Origin: JBBQSU01 sp038234815
Lineage (GTDB): Bacteria; Planctomycetota; Phycisphaerae; Tepidisphaerales; Tepidisphaeraceae
Direction of reading: 5' to 3'
DNA length: 64,000 bases
NCBI GenBank assembly: GCA_038234815.1
Contig: JBBQSU010000001.1
Location: forward strand, 23,370 to 87,369
A program made the translations under genes and the position numbers. This document shows positions 36,953-45,369 of this stretch, one piece after another. The notes beneath the pieces were generated by a model. That model was not told where the DNA came from. It saw nothing but the letters and a program-made list of their open reading frames with translations, and did not search any database. The number at the start of each line of letters is the position of its first letter. The first letter of the stretch is position 1.

Positions 36953-37984
36953 ATGAAGTGCTTGCGAATTATTTCGGTGTTGCTGGTGCTGTTGGCATTG
37001 ACGGCGCGAGCCGTCGCGCTGCCTCCTGCGGACGATAAATCCCCCAAGGTGGACGCCGCGACCGAAGCGGTCATCAAGGGCGCACTCAAGTATCTCGCCA
37101 GCAGGCAATACCCAAGCGGGGCGTGGTCAGACAAGCAGCACCAGGTGGCGATTACCGGGTATGTATTGCTGGGTTTTCTGGCCTCGGGAAATCTGCCGGA
37201 TGAAGGCGAATATGGCAAAACCGTTTCGCAGGGCACGCAGTTTTTATTGAACTGCGTCCGTTCCGATGGATACGTCATCGCGCCTTCAGAATACACAAAT
37301 AGCAAGGGCATGTACGGCCACGGGATCGCCACGATTGCCTTGGCCGAGTTGTACGGACAGACCCGTGACGTGAACATCCGCGCCAAGCTGGCCAAGGCGA
37401 TCAACCTGATTGTGACGACGCAAAACCAGCAGGGGGGCTGGCGATACATGCCGCGGGTGGCCGATGCCGACATCTCTGTCAGCGTGCTGCAGGTGGTGGC
37501 GCTACGGGCGGCGAAAAACTCAGGCATTGAAGTCCCCGATGAAACGCTCAAGAGGGCCATTGGCTACGTCAAATCCTGCTACAAGAACGGCGGATTTGCT
37601 TACCAGCCCGGGGGCTCGCCCGGATTTGCCCGAACGGCGGCGGCGATCTATTCGCTCCAGGTCTGCGGACTTTATGACGATCCGATGGTGGCCGCGGGAT
37701 CGAAGTATCTCGTAGACACGCGACAGAAGGCAGGCGAGTGGGTCACCTACGGAAATTTCTACGCCGCACCGGCGCAATACATGGTCGGGGGGGAAGTCTG
37801 GGCCGATTGGTATAAGGACATTCACGGTCGGCTGATGCAGAAGGTGAGGCGCCAAGGGGACCTTTGCTCGTGGGACACACTCGAAGACCGCGGGCGCAGC
37901 GGGATGAACGAGATTTATGCAACCGGCATCTATACGATGATCCTGTCGATGCCCTATTCGTATATACCGCTTTATCAGCGGTGA
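36953..37984 (+). CDS. Secreted squalene-cyclase/terpenoid-cyclase-fold protein
   Basis: This 343-aa protein has a signal peptide (about 1-23) and an alpha/alpha-toroid prenyltransferase/squalene-oxidase repeat fold: repeats with QYPSGAWSD, NQQGGWRYMP and GGFAYQPGG. It lacks the DxDD motif of true cyclases, so it is unlikely to make hopanoids. Planctomycete genomes carry many such proteins of unknown role. It follows the coiled-coil gene by 30 nt and is related in fold to the N-terminal half of the 53811 gene. Confidence 0.8.
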   Translation: MKCLRIISVLLVLLALTARAVALPPADDKSPKVDAATEAVIKGALKYLASRQYPSGAWSDKQHQVAITGYVLLGFLASGNLPDEGEYGKTVSQGTQFLLNCVRSDGYVIAPSEYTNSKGMYGHGIATIALAELYGQTRDVNIRAKLAKAINLIVTTQNQQGGWRYMPRVADADISVSVLQVVALRAAKNSGIEVPDETLKRAIGYVKSCYKNGGFAYQPGGSPGFARTAAAIYSLQVCGLYDDPMVAAGSKYLVDTRQKAGEWVTYGNFYAAPAQYMVGGEVWADWYKDIHGRLMQKVRRQGDLCSWDTLEDRGRSGMNEIYATGIYTMILSMPYSYIPLYQR

Positions 37985-38003
37985 TTTTCGAAGCCACCAG
38001 CCG

Positions 38004-39086
38004 ATGCGTTTTCGATGGCTGCTTATTCTGACCGTGCTGTTGTGTGCGGAACTGGCCCGCGCCGGGGTGGTGCGCACGCTCGATGGCAAGATGCTCGAGG
38101 GGGAAATCCGGCTCGAGGACGGGCTGGTGATGATTGTGCCCAAGAGCGGTCCCCTGCTGAGAGTTCCAACCGACAACCTGATTCGTATAACAATCGCGCC
38201 GGCGGCGGCGCTGTCGCAGGGGCTGGTGCTGGTCGACGGAACGGTGCTCAGCGTCGATCGATTCATCTCTGCCGACAATTTGTCGGTCAAATTCGCTCGC
38301 GGGCGCGGGGATACGACGCTGCCTGTCGATTCGATTTCCCGCCTGGTTTTTTCGCCGGTGGGTCTGGGGCCTGTACACGCGGGGGCCACGGGCGTCATTT
38401 TGCCGAACAAGGATTTTTTTGAAGGCGACTTCCAGTGGCTTCGCGGGGGGAAGGTGGCGGTGTCTTCGGTGCTATTTGGCCTGAAGGAAATGGCCGTTCG
38501 GTCGGAGGTGTCGGCGGTGGTGCTTCGACCCGCCGGCAAGCTGCCTGCGGGCAACATCGTGCGCCTGCGCGATGGCACGGAAATGGCGACAAAAACACTC
38601 ATCGTCCGCAAAGCCGGCGTGGAAACCGACGAGCGGCTCTTCGGCTTGGATGAACTGGCGGAAATCCGTTGCGCCGGCGCGGCGCAGTCGCTGGCCGATC
38701 TGATCGACGACTCGGCAGAAAATGTACTGGAGAACGCGACGCCCGCCGACGTGCCTGCCTCGCTGCTTGGGGCCACCGGCGAGCGGGCCGTGAGCCTCCT
38801 GGCCGGTAAGAGCCTGACCATTCGGCTGGACGGCGCGTTCCGCACGTTCGCGGCCACCGCCGGCGTGGCGCAGATGATCGCGCCGGCGCTTCGCGTGGGT
38901 TTGATCGTTAGCGGAGACGGCAAGGAACTGGCCCGCCTGGTTCCGAAAAGCTCGATCGACGACCCCGGTGTGCTGGCGGTCAATGTCACGGGCGTACAGA
39001 AATTGACGCTTCTGGCAATCTCCGAAACTCCGGCGCTTCCCGGCTTCATCGTCCTGCTCGATCCGCTATTCATTAAGAATCGATAG
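38004..39086 (+). CDS. Secreted protein with NPCBM-like C-terminal domain
   Basis: This 360-aa protein starts with a signal peptide (residues 1-20, ending ARAG). Small SH3-like or beta-strand repeats follow, each with a turn like LDGKMLEGEIRLEDG, LVDGTVLS and LRDGTEMATKT. The last 100 residues (SLTIRLDGAFRTFAATAG, ending FIVLLDPLF) resemble the NPCBM carbohydrate-binding module. It may sit on the surface and bind glycan. It is co-transcribed with the cyclase-fold gene 19 nt upstream. Confidence 0.65.
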   Translation: MRFRWLLILTVLLCAELARAGVVRTLDGKMLEGEIRLEDGLVMIVPKSGPLLRVPTDNLIRITIAPAAALSQGLVLVDGTVLSVDRFISADNLSVKFARGRGDTTLPVDSISRLVFSPVGLGPVHAGATGVILPNKDFFEGDFQWLRGGKVAVSSVLFGLKEMAVRSEVSAVVLRPAGKLPAGNIVRLRDGTEMATKTLIVRKAGVETDERLFGLDELAEIRCAGAAQSLADLIDDSAENVLENATPADVPASLLGATGERAVSLLAGKSLTIRLDGAFRTFAATAGVAQMIAPALRVGLIVSGDGKELARLVPKSSIDDPGVLAVNVTGVQKLTLLAISETPALPGFIVLLDPLFIKNR

Positions 39087-39139
39087 CCCTTCCTGTGAAA
39101 ATCGGTGGCGATGGATGGTGATTTGTTTGGGTTGATCGT

Positions 39140-39661
39140 ATGCTCAATTCCATGATTGCCACGGCTGGCAAGTTCGCCGGATGCTGCATTCTGGGCCTCG
39201 GTCTGCTTGCGAGTTGTCAAAGTCCGCAGGGTCAGAATCCGCGACGGGCGGCGGGTGATTCTGCCGGCGTGATTTCCGAGCTTAGCCCGCCAGGCTCGGC
39301 CGATCAGGCGGTGGGCAGCGATCCCTGCGCCGCCCGGTTGCACGACATCGCCGGGGCAATGCTTTTTTACTTCGCCCTCAACAAACACCTGCCCGCCAGT
39401 TTGTCCGATTTGCAGGCTTTGTCTGATTTCGACAACCCCCTTGTGTTTGCCTGCCCACACTCCCAGCAGCCTTATGTATATGTGCCCGAAGGCCTGCGCT
39501 CGGTGAATCGGCCCAAGCTTATCATTTTGCACGATCCGGTCCCGCGGGATGGCAAGCGGATGTGTATTTTGATCCAGCCAACCGGTCCGGGCGCGGCCCA
39601 ATCGCTTGAGGTGGTCAACCTGCCCGAACCGCTGTTTCTGGCCTACCAACCCGCCCGGTAG
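39140..39661 (+). CDS. Lipoprotein of unknown function
   Basis: This 173-aa protein has a lipobox (LLASC, Cys near residue 29) after a hydrophobic stretch, so it should be lipid-modified and exported. The middle (LHDIAGAMLFYFALNKHLPAS) resembles the helix-plus-loop seen after the N-terminus of pseudopilin-like planctomycete proteins. No enzyme motif is present. It ends the envelope operon, 53 bp after the previous gene. Confidence 0.65.
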   Translation: MLNSMIATAGKFAGCCILGLGLLASCQSPQGQNPRRAAGDSAGVISELSPPGSADQAVGSDPCAARLHDIAGAMLFYFALNKHLPASLSDLQALSDFDNPLVFACPHSQQPYVYVPEGLRSVNRPKLIILHDPVPRDGKRMCILIQPTGPGAAQSLEVVNLPEPLFLAYQPAR

Positions 39662-39754
39662 CGTTGTTAATGTCGGATGTTTTTCCATTGCTTGCCTCTC
39701 AGAAAAAGTCCCGATTGACAGTTTTGCGTCTCCGATTATCCTTTATGTGCCTCA

Positions 39755-39916
39755 TGTACGTGACCGCCGAGATCACACCGGTTGGTGTGGTGCGGGGAAC
39801 CCAAGGGCGACGGAAAAGGAAGTCATCCGTCGCCAGGGGCGAAGGGATTCACAAAAATCCCAGGGCACTTTCAGGCCCTAGCCCGTCAGCTAACCCCGTA
39901 GGCTTTTGAAAGGGCA
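39755..39916 (+). ncRNA. c-di-AMP riboswitch (ydaO/yuaA class)
   Basis: The leader matches the ydaO-type consensus at all its most conserved points. These are GCGGGGAACCCA at 39792-39803, an AGGGGCGAA segment near 39835, AGGGCACTTTC and GGCCCTAGCCC near 39862-39884, and CCGTCAGCTAACCCCGTAGG from about 39883. The variable stem GGCGACGG/CCGTCGCC between them can form. Cyclic di-AMP binding normally turns expression off. The gene downstream is a KimA-like potassium transporter, the same pairing known for B. subtilis ydaO (kimA). Boundaries are approximate. Confidence 0.92.
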
Positions 39917-40085
39917 CTTGCGCCAAAGCTCCTTTGCACAGAACGCACCTGGTTCTGTCCGGTTTGATCCGCCTTGTCGGAAACAAGCCTCCTTCCGAGC
40001 TAACGCAGTGCGTTAAGGAAACGAATCTGGTCCTGCGGCGAATGTCCACTGTCGGGTTCGCTGCGCACTTGGTTCGTCGATTGTC
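39917..40085 (+). promoter_or_regulatory. Region between riboswitch aptamer and transporter start
   Basis: The 169 bp between the aptamer and the ATG at 40086 contain inverted repeats ACAGAAC/GTTCTGT (39938-39958), CTTGT/ACAAG (39973-39987) and TAACG/CGTTA (40001-40015). These could be the expression platform. No hairpin is followed by a clear T-run, so control may be translational or by a weak terminator. Confidence 0.45.
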
Positions 40086-42038
40086 ATGCACGCATCTCCG
40101 ACCGGCGGCAAGCCCCTGGCTCTGTCGCTTCTTGCCAGTGAACGTCCGCGAAATGTGGGATGGCTTCAGGCCGCAGGGCTGTTGTTCGGGGACTGGGGCA
40201 CCAGCCGGCTTTATGTGCTGGGGCTGGCCTTCCTCTTCGCCGGGCGAACCAGTTTTTATCTGATCCTGCTGATGAGCCTGCTGGTGGTGGCGGTGGGGTG
40301 GGCATACACGCAGATTTGCCGAATTTATCCCGATGGCGGGGGCGTTTACACCGCTGCCAAGAGCAAGAGCCGCACGCTGGCCGTCGTGGGTGCCTTGCTG
40401 CTGTTTGCTGATTACACGGTAACCGCCAGCCTCAGCGCGCTCGATGCCTTTCATTACCTGGGCCTGCCGACCCACAAGCACGTCGAGCAAGCCAAGGCCA
40501 AAGATGCGGCGCAGAATCCCGACGTGCCGTCGGCAATCGTCGACGGCGGATCGAGAGTGGCGATCGAACACGAAAAGGCCGAATCGGTCCACGAAGGACT
40601 TTTCGCATGGGATTCTCCGGGGCTTTGGGCGATCGTCGCCATCGGGGCCATCGGGATGTTTAATCTGCTTGGCCCCAAGCACACCGGCGGATTTGCTATC
40701 GTCGCGGCGCTGGGCATGGTCTTCATTACGCTGCTGATTACCGGTTTTGCCCTGCCCAAGGTGCCCTGGCACGATCTGGTGCATCGGATTCCCTCGCTCA
40801 AGGAAACGCTCGACAACCAGCCGTCGCAGCTCTGGATTGCGTTCGTATCGATCGTGCTGGCCCTGTCGGGTGTCGAAGCCATCGCCAATCTCACCGGCGT
40901 GATGAAAAAGCCGGTTGCTCACACCGCCCGCAAGGCCATCTGGGTGGTCACGGCCGAGGTGGCTATTTTTAATGTCCTGCTGGCTCTGTTTATGCTGGCG
41001 ATCTTTCCGTTGCACCGATCGGCCCATACCAACGACATGCTGGCTTTTCTCAGCAGCTTTTATGTTGGTGCCTGGGGCGAGTGGGGCGTGCGTATCCTCG
41101 GCGGGTTGCTGCTGCTCAGCGCCACCAACACCGCTATCACCGACATGATTTCGGTGCAATATCTCATGGCCCGCGATGGCGAACTCCCCTTTGCGCTTCA
41201 GCGCCTGAACAAATACGGCGTGCCCTATCTCCCGGCACTGATCGCAGCCGGCGTGCCGGCGCTGGTGCTGCTCATCAGCCATGATCTTGAAAGCCTGGCA
41301 GCGCTGTACGCCATTGGCGTAATCGGCGCGGTGGCGATCAATGTCACCCTGTGCGCCACGCACCCGCGACTCCGGCGCATGCACCGCAAATTGCCCATGA
41401 TGCTGCTGGGGATCGTCCTGCTGACGATCTGGGTGACGCTGGCGTTCACCAAGCTGCACGCGCTGGTGTTTGTATCGGTGGTGATGGTGGTGGGCCTCAC
41501 CGCCCGGCAGCTCACCCGCTGGCTGGCGACGCGAAAGGGCGAGCGCCCGAGCCTGTTGCGGCGGGCGATCGTCGAGCAGCTCTCCGACGACGTTCTGGCC
41601 AAGCCCAAACTGCTGCTCGGCACTTACGGCTCGGATGCCTTGGTCCCTACGGCGCTGGAAGAAGCCCACCGTCGCGGCGCTGCCCTGGTCGTTTGTTTTA
41701 TTCGACAGGTGAACCTGTCCTACAAGCACGACAAAAAGCTCACCATCGAGAGCGACCTGGCGGCGCTGAAAACCTTCAGCCGCATTCTCGATCGTGCGCA
41801 TGAGGAACATGTCCCCGTGATTCCGATCTATGACAGCGGCCCCGACGCCGCAGAGCTGATGGCCGAGGCGGCCGCGATCTATGGCGTGGATCGCGTGCTG
41901 ATTGGCACCAGCCGCAACGGCGCGCTGTATCACCTCATCAAGGGGACATTCCAACGACGCCTGGAGGCCCTGCTTCCGCCGGAGGTGCATGTGCAGGTGC
42001 TCGCGCCAGTGGGTCCTGCCATGCCTTGGCGCGGGTGA
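40086..42038 (+). CDS. kimA: KimA-like potassium transporter (APC fold, USP-like C-terminal domain)
   Basis: This is a 650-aa transporter. Residues 1 to about 475 hold around 12 hydrophobic helices of the amino-acid/polyamine/organocation (APC) superfamily, with YPDGGGVYTAAKS in an early loop, as in KimA. Residues from about 510 to 650 form a cytosolic universal-stress-protein-like domain, with LLLGTYGSDALVPTAL and GTSRNGALYHLIKG as the nucleotide-binding-type loop. KimA imports K+ by proton coupling and is inhibited by c-di-AMP in Bacillus, which fits the riboswitch upstream. K+ specificity is inferred from family and context. Confidence 0.8.
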   Translation: MHASPTGGKPLALSLLASERPRNVGWLQAAGLLFGDWGTSRLYVLGLAFLFAGRTSFYLILLMSLLVVAVGWAYTQICRIYPDGGGVYTAAKSKSRTLAVVGALLLFADYTVTASLSALDAFHYLGLPTHKHVEQAKAKDAAQNPDVPSAIVDGGSRVAIEHEKAESVHEGLFAWDSPGLWAIVAIGAIGMFNLLGPKHTGGFAIVAALGMVFITLLITGFALPKVPWHDLVHRIPSLKETLDNQPSQLWIAFVSIVLALSGVEAIANLTGVMKKPVAHTARKAIWVVTAEVAIFNVLLALFMLAIFPLHRSAHTNDMLAFLSSFYVGAWGEWGVRILGGLLLLSATNTAITDMISVQYLMARDGELPFALQRLNKYGVPYLPALIAAGVPALVLLISHDLESLAALYAIGVIGAVAINVTLCATHPRLRRMHRKLPMMLLGIVLLTIWVTLAFTKLHALVFVSVVMVVGLTARQLTRWLATRKGERPSLLRRAIVEQLSDDVLAKPKLLLGTYGSDALVPTALEEAHRRGAALVVCFIRQVNLSYKHDKKLTIESDLAALKTFSRILDRAHEEHVPVIPIYDSGPDAAELMAEAAAIYGVDRVLIGTSRNGALYHLIKGTFQRRLEALLPPEVHVQVLAPVGPAMPWRG

Positions 42039-42139
42039 TGAGCGAACATGAAGGACGCCGACTGCCGAGGCATCGCGCCGGCGGACTGGAATACAGGCCG
42101 AGCCGGCTGGGCACGAGCCTGCGTCGGGTCGAAAAGGCA

Positions 42140-42663
42140 GATTTCTTCGAAAATCAGGCAAATTTGCGTATTTCGCGCTCGTTTGAATGCAAAAAGGGGG
42201 TCCAAAGGGGGTCCCAAAGAGGTCCCTTTGGGGTCTCATGGGTGTCACGGAGAGGTCATTTCCGGTTCCGACGGGGTCTTGGGAGGGTCCCATCTGTTGT
42301 GCCACTCGGATGCCCGAAGGAAGGGAAGATCCTGCGGGGCAAACGCTCGCGGATTGAGGGGCAGTCGAGTTTGTAGATCCGACTTTTCCGGGCCAGTGTC
42401 CGAGTCCGAAACCAACATCGAGCCAGAACCGCGCGGCGTAACCCCACCCGACCAAACCGGCAAGCAAGGCAATCAACTGGTTAGTGTTCATCAGAATACT
42501 CCTATACCTAAGGGCAAGAGTTGCGCGAATTGGCGCCTTTTCGCGCCACTTGCAGTGCTCTAAAATCGACTTAAACCTATGCGAATAAACGATTTGTAAA
42601 AAATTTTATTTTTTTTGGAAGTGGTCAAATCTGGGTGCGCTTTTTGGCGCCTAAAAGCGCACC
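42140..42663 (-). repeat. Dispersed ~520-bp element, copy A
   Basis: Read on the minus strand, this unit matches copy B (62683-63200) block by block. It has an inverted repeat with GGTGCGC/GCGCACC arms (42657-42663 and 42634-42640), a 30-nt AT-rich block at 42597-42626 (29/30 identical to B) and a 49-nt block at 42511-42559 (45/49). An ORF start follows at 42491, then a 48-nt GGGACC-rich block at 42188-42235 (46/48) and a 48-nt tail. Spacings between blocks are the same in both copies except in the ORF part. No transposase or target-site duplication is seen. Confidence 0.85.
42188..42491 (-). pseudogene. Small hydrophobic ORF of copy A, apparently frameshifted
   Basis: The first 41 codons from the ATG at 42491 align without gaps to the copy B protein (18/41 identical, starting MNTNQLIALLAGL), with a GGAG site 7 nt upstream. 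Beyond that the distance to the GGGACC-rich block is 7 nt longer than in copy B, so the frame is lost relative to B and runs on antisense to kimA. The gene is either decayed or shorter than it looks; function unknown. Confidence 0.45.
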
Positions 42664-42688
42664 ACTTTCCCACGACCCCCCTGCCTCA

Positions 42689-42715
42689 CCCCGCGCTTCG
42701 CGGGGCGCGGCGTGT
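42689..42715 (+). terminator. Hairpin with T-run, possible terminator
   Basis: A perfect CCCCGCG/CGCGGGG stem with a CTT loop (42689-42705) is followed at 42714 by TTTTT. It lies on the plus strand upstream of the hydrogenase locus and 650 bp after kimA, so it may insulate the hyp genes from read-through. The 8 nt between stem and T-run make it imperfect. Confidence 0.4.
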
Positions 42716-42894
42716 TTTTAGGGTCGAAAAGCCGGAGGCGGGGAGGGGACTCGACTGGGACGGATCGAAAGACAGACCGGTTCGGCTCAAGCTTGCCGGC
42801 GACCGATCGGGGACAATCTGAGGCGTGTTGCGACGTGGTTCCCCGCCTGCGTCTGGCAATTCCCACCTGACGACTGTCAGAAAGGATTAAATAG

Positions 42895-42923
42895 TTCCAT
42901 TCCGCATTAAGAAACTCTATAAT
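42895..42923 (+). promoter_or_regulatory. Candidate promoter for the hyp-hox operon
   Basis: A perfect TATAAT at 42918-42923 lies 17 nt after a weak -35 (TTCCAT, 42895-42900) in an AT-rich stretch, about 48 bp before the hypF ATG. No sigma-54-type or FNR-type site is seen nearby. The 42664-42971 gap contains nothing else I can assign apart from the hairpin at 42689. Confidence 0.45.
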
Positions 42924-42971
42924 CATACATAAATATCCGATTCCTAAGTTTTATCGTGTTTTAATTGTTCC

Positions 42972-45332
42972 ATGAACGCAGAAGTCGCTTCATCCCGAAC
43001 TATTGTTCACCGCACGCGCTGGCGCGTGGCCGGGCAAGTGCAGGGTGTTGGATTTCGTCCGACGATCTATCGCCTGGCCCAGCAGCATCATCTCACGGGC
43101 TTCGTGCGCAACGATTCGTCTGGCCTGGTGATCGAGGCCCAGGGCGCGGCGGGCGTGCTGGAGATGTTCGGCAAGGCGATTCACATCGAGAAGCCGGAGA
43201 TCGCGGTTATCAGCGACGTTGAAGCCGAAGAGATCGCGCTTCAGCAGGACGAGAAAGAGTTCGTGATCGCGGCGAGCGACCAAGCCGATTCCGCCGACGC
43301 CGGGGTGATGACCGACCTGGCGACGTGCCCGGATTGCCTGCGCGAGATGCGCGATCCTCACGACCGCCGGCGATATCACTTTGGTCTCATCAACTGCACG
43401 AATTGTGGTCCGCGTTACAGCATTCTCAAGACGATTCCTTACGACCGGCCGAACACGACAATGGCGTCGTTTTCGATGTGTTCCGAGTGCCGGGTTGAAT
43501 ACAACGACCCGAGCAATCGCCGGTTTCATGCCCAGCCTACGTGCTGCCATCAGTGTGGTCCGCACTTGCGGCTGGTAAACCCCCACGGCGAGGCTCAAAG
43601 CGGTGATCCAATCGATCTGGCGGTGAAAAAACTCCTGGCCGGTCAGATCCTGGCGATCAAGGGCACGGGGGGCTATCACCTGGCCTGTCGGGCCGACAAC
43701 GAGGCCGCGGTCCAGAAACTTCGCGCGGCCAAGGGCCGGGACGCCAAGCCGTTTGCCATATTGTGTGCGTCCGTAAAAAGCGCGCAGCATCGGGTGAATC
43801 TCAGCAAGGCGGGTCTGGCGGCGCTGGTGTCCACCGCGGCGCCGATCGTTTTGGCCCCGGCTGGCGAGGCCCGTGATATCGCGCCTTCGGTGTCGATGGG
43901 AAGTCATCGACTTGGCGTGATGCTGGCCAACACGCCGATCCACCACCTGCTTTTTTCCGAAACCGGCCATCACCTACCGCCTCTGGTTATGACCAGTGGA
44001 AACCATGCCGAGGAGCCGCTGGTTTACGACAACGCCGACGCCCTGGAGAAGTTAGGCCCCATGTGCGACTGGATTTTGTGGCACGACCGGGCAATCGAGC
44101 ATCCGATTGATGATTCAGTGGTACTGGACATGGGAGAAGGGGAAGCCGTTTTGCCGATCCGGCGTGCCCGGGGATACGTGCCGAGTCCGCTGCGCCTGCC
44201 GGAAGCTTCGCCGTCGCCGGGGTTGTGCCTGGGTGGCGATCTGAAAAACACCGTTGCCGTCGTGCGGGGTGATGAGGTGATCCTCTCGCAGCACCTGGGT
44301 GATCTTTCGCAGGCCAAGTCTTACGCGAATTTTAAGAAAAGCATTGACGCGCTCTGCGATTTGTTCCGAGTGAAGCCGGAATGGATCGCGCACGATTTTC
44401 ATCCACAGTACATGGGGACAGTTTACGCGCAACAGTTGGCCACGCGGTTTGGTGCCCGGGCGGTGGGCTTTCAGCATCATCATGCGCATGCGGCGGCGGT
44501 GCTGGCCGAGAACGCCGAAGCTGGCCCGGCTCTGGTGGTGGTTTGCGACGGTACGGGCTTTGGCGCGGATCGAACAAGCTGGGGTGGTGAGTTGATGGCG
44601 GTCAGTCTGCACGGATTCCGAAGGCTAGGCTGGCTCCGGCCAATTCGCCTTCCCGGCGGGGACGCTGCCGCCAAGGAAACCTGGCGCAGCGCGCTAGCAG
44701 TGCTATTTAATGCAATCGGAGCAGGCTTTGCCACCCATGCCGGCGCGCTTCGGGTGCAGCCGGACCAGCGCCAGCGACAATTCATCGCCCAGATGGTGTT
44801 GAACAAGACCCGGTGTGTTGAAAGCACCTCGGCCGGTCGGCTTTTCGATGCCGCAGCGGCGATCCTCGGGCTAAGTACGGTCAACGCGTATGAAGGTCAG
44901 GGGCCGATGGCTCTCGAGTCGGCGGCTTTCGGATGGAAGCACAAGCCGGAACCGATCGCACCGCTCTATCGATTAACGGATGCCGGCACGGGCGTCGAGG
45001 TCGATCTGTCTCCGGTGTTCCCGTATTTGATCGAAAAACTTGAAGCCGGCGCGAGTGTGAACCAGTTGGCCTGGTTGTTTCATCAGCAGTTTTGCGATGC
45101 CTGGATCGAAGCGGTTTTAACGGCCGTCCGGGCGACGGGGTTGATCTGCGTGGGTTTGTCCGGCGGGGTATTCTGCAATCAGTTGCTCACCCGGATGATG
45201 TCCACGAAGCTGCGCGAGCAGGGTCTGCACGTGCTGCGTCACCGGGCCGTGCCCTGCAACGACGGCGGGCTGGCCTACGGACAGGCCGTGCTGGCGGCAG
45301 CGCGATTCAGCAAGCTGGCCAAGGCGTCTTGA
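42972..45332 (+). CDS. hypF: Carbamoyltransferase HypF
   Basis: This 786-aa maturation enzyme makes the cyanide ligands of [NiFe] hydrogenase from carbamoyl phosphate. All four domains are present: N-terminal acylphosphatase (GQVQGVGFRPTIYRLA, about 17-32), two zinc fingers (CPDCLREM, then CTNCGP, CSECRVEY, CHQCGP), a YrdC-like part (GTGGYHLACRA), and a Kae1-like domain with FQHHHAHAAAV and LSGGVFCNQ. Length is normal for the family. It is the first gene of the operon; HypE accepts the carbamoyl group. Confidence 0.95.
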   Translation: MNAEVASSRTIVHRTRWRVAGQVQGVGFRPTIYRLAQQHHLTGFVRNDSSGLVIEAQGAAGVLEMFGKAIHIEKPEIAVISDVEAEEIALQQDEKEFVIAASDQADSADAGVMTDLATCPDCLREMRDPHDRRRYHFGLINCTNCGPRYSILKTIPYDRPNTTMASFSMCSECRVEYNDPSNRRFHAQPTCCHQCGPHLRLVNPHGEAQSGDPIDLAVKKLLAGQILAIKGTGGYHLACRADNEAAVQKLRAAKGRDAKPFAILCASVKSAQHRVNLSKAGLAALVSTAAPIVLAPAGEARDIAPSVSMGSHRLGVMLANTPIHHLLFSETGHHLPPLVMTSGNHAEEPLVYDNADALEKLGPMCDWILWHDRAIEHPIDDSVVLDMGEGEAVLPIRRARGYVPSPLRLPEASPSPGLCLGGDLKNTVAVVRGDEVILSQHLGDLSQAKSYANFKKSIDALCDLFRVKPEWIAHDFHPQYMGTVYAQQLATRFGARAVGFQHHHAHAAAVLAENAEAGPALVVVCDGTGFGADRTSWGGELMAVSLHGFRRLGWLRPIRLPGGDAAAKETWRSALAVLFNAIGAGFATHAGALRVQPDQRQRQFIAQMVLNKTRCVESTSAGRLFDAAAAILGLSTVNAYEGQGPMALESAAFGWKHKPEPIAPLYRLTDAGTGVEVDLSPVFPYLIEKLEAGASVNQLAWLFHQQFCDAWIEAVLTAVRATGLICVGLSGGVFCNQLLTRMMSTKLREQGLHVLRHRAVPCNDGGLAYGQAVLAAARFSKLAKAS

Positions 45333-45369
45333 GTATTGAAGTGGTTGGATAGGTTTTTGAGGTTGAACG

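Noticed and set aside
35384..37108. 574-codon Leu/Arg-rich open frame on the minus strand
   Set aside because: It is the complement of the low-complexity coiled-coil gene; the Leu/Arg/Gly bias is the mirror of Ala/Lys/Gln codons.
37520..39688. 722-codon open frame on the minus strand
   Set aside because: It is antisense to three exported proteins with signal peptides; composition (Ser/Arg/Pro) is that of a shadow frame and no motif is present.
42188..42235. GGGACC-type short repeats as a possible CRISPR array
   Set aside because: The repeats are too short, irregular and without unique spacers, and no cas gene is nearby; they belong to the dispersed element.
39849..42491. 880-codon open frame on the minus strand
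   Set aside because: It runs antisense through the riboswitch and the KimA-like transporter, is rich in Gln/His/Arg as expected for a shadow of a GC-rich gene, and has no family motif. Only its first ~41 codons correspond to the dispersed-element ORF.
42615..42821. 68-codon ORF on the plus strand
   Set aside because: It crosses the element's inverted repeat and the hairpin at 42689, has no ribosome-binding site and no recognisable sequence.
42855..42875. TGGCAA-type sequence before hypF as a sigma-54 promoter
   Set aside because: The downstream GC element of the -24/-12 consensus is missing; a TATAAT-type site fits better.
42990..43973. 327-codon open frame on the minus strand within hypF
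   Set aside because: hypF on the plus strand has all expected domains and motifs across this region; the antisense frame is a shadow.
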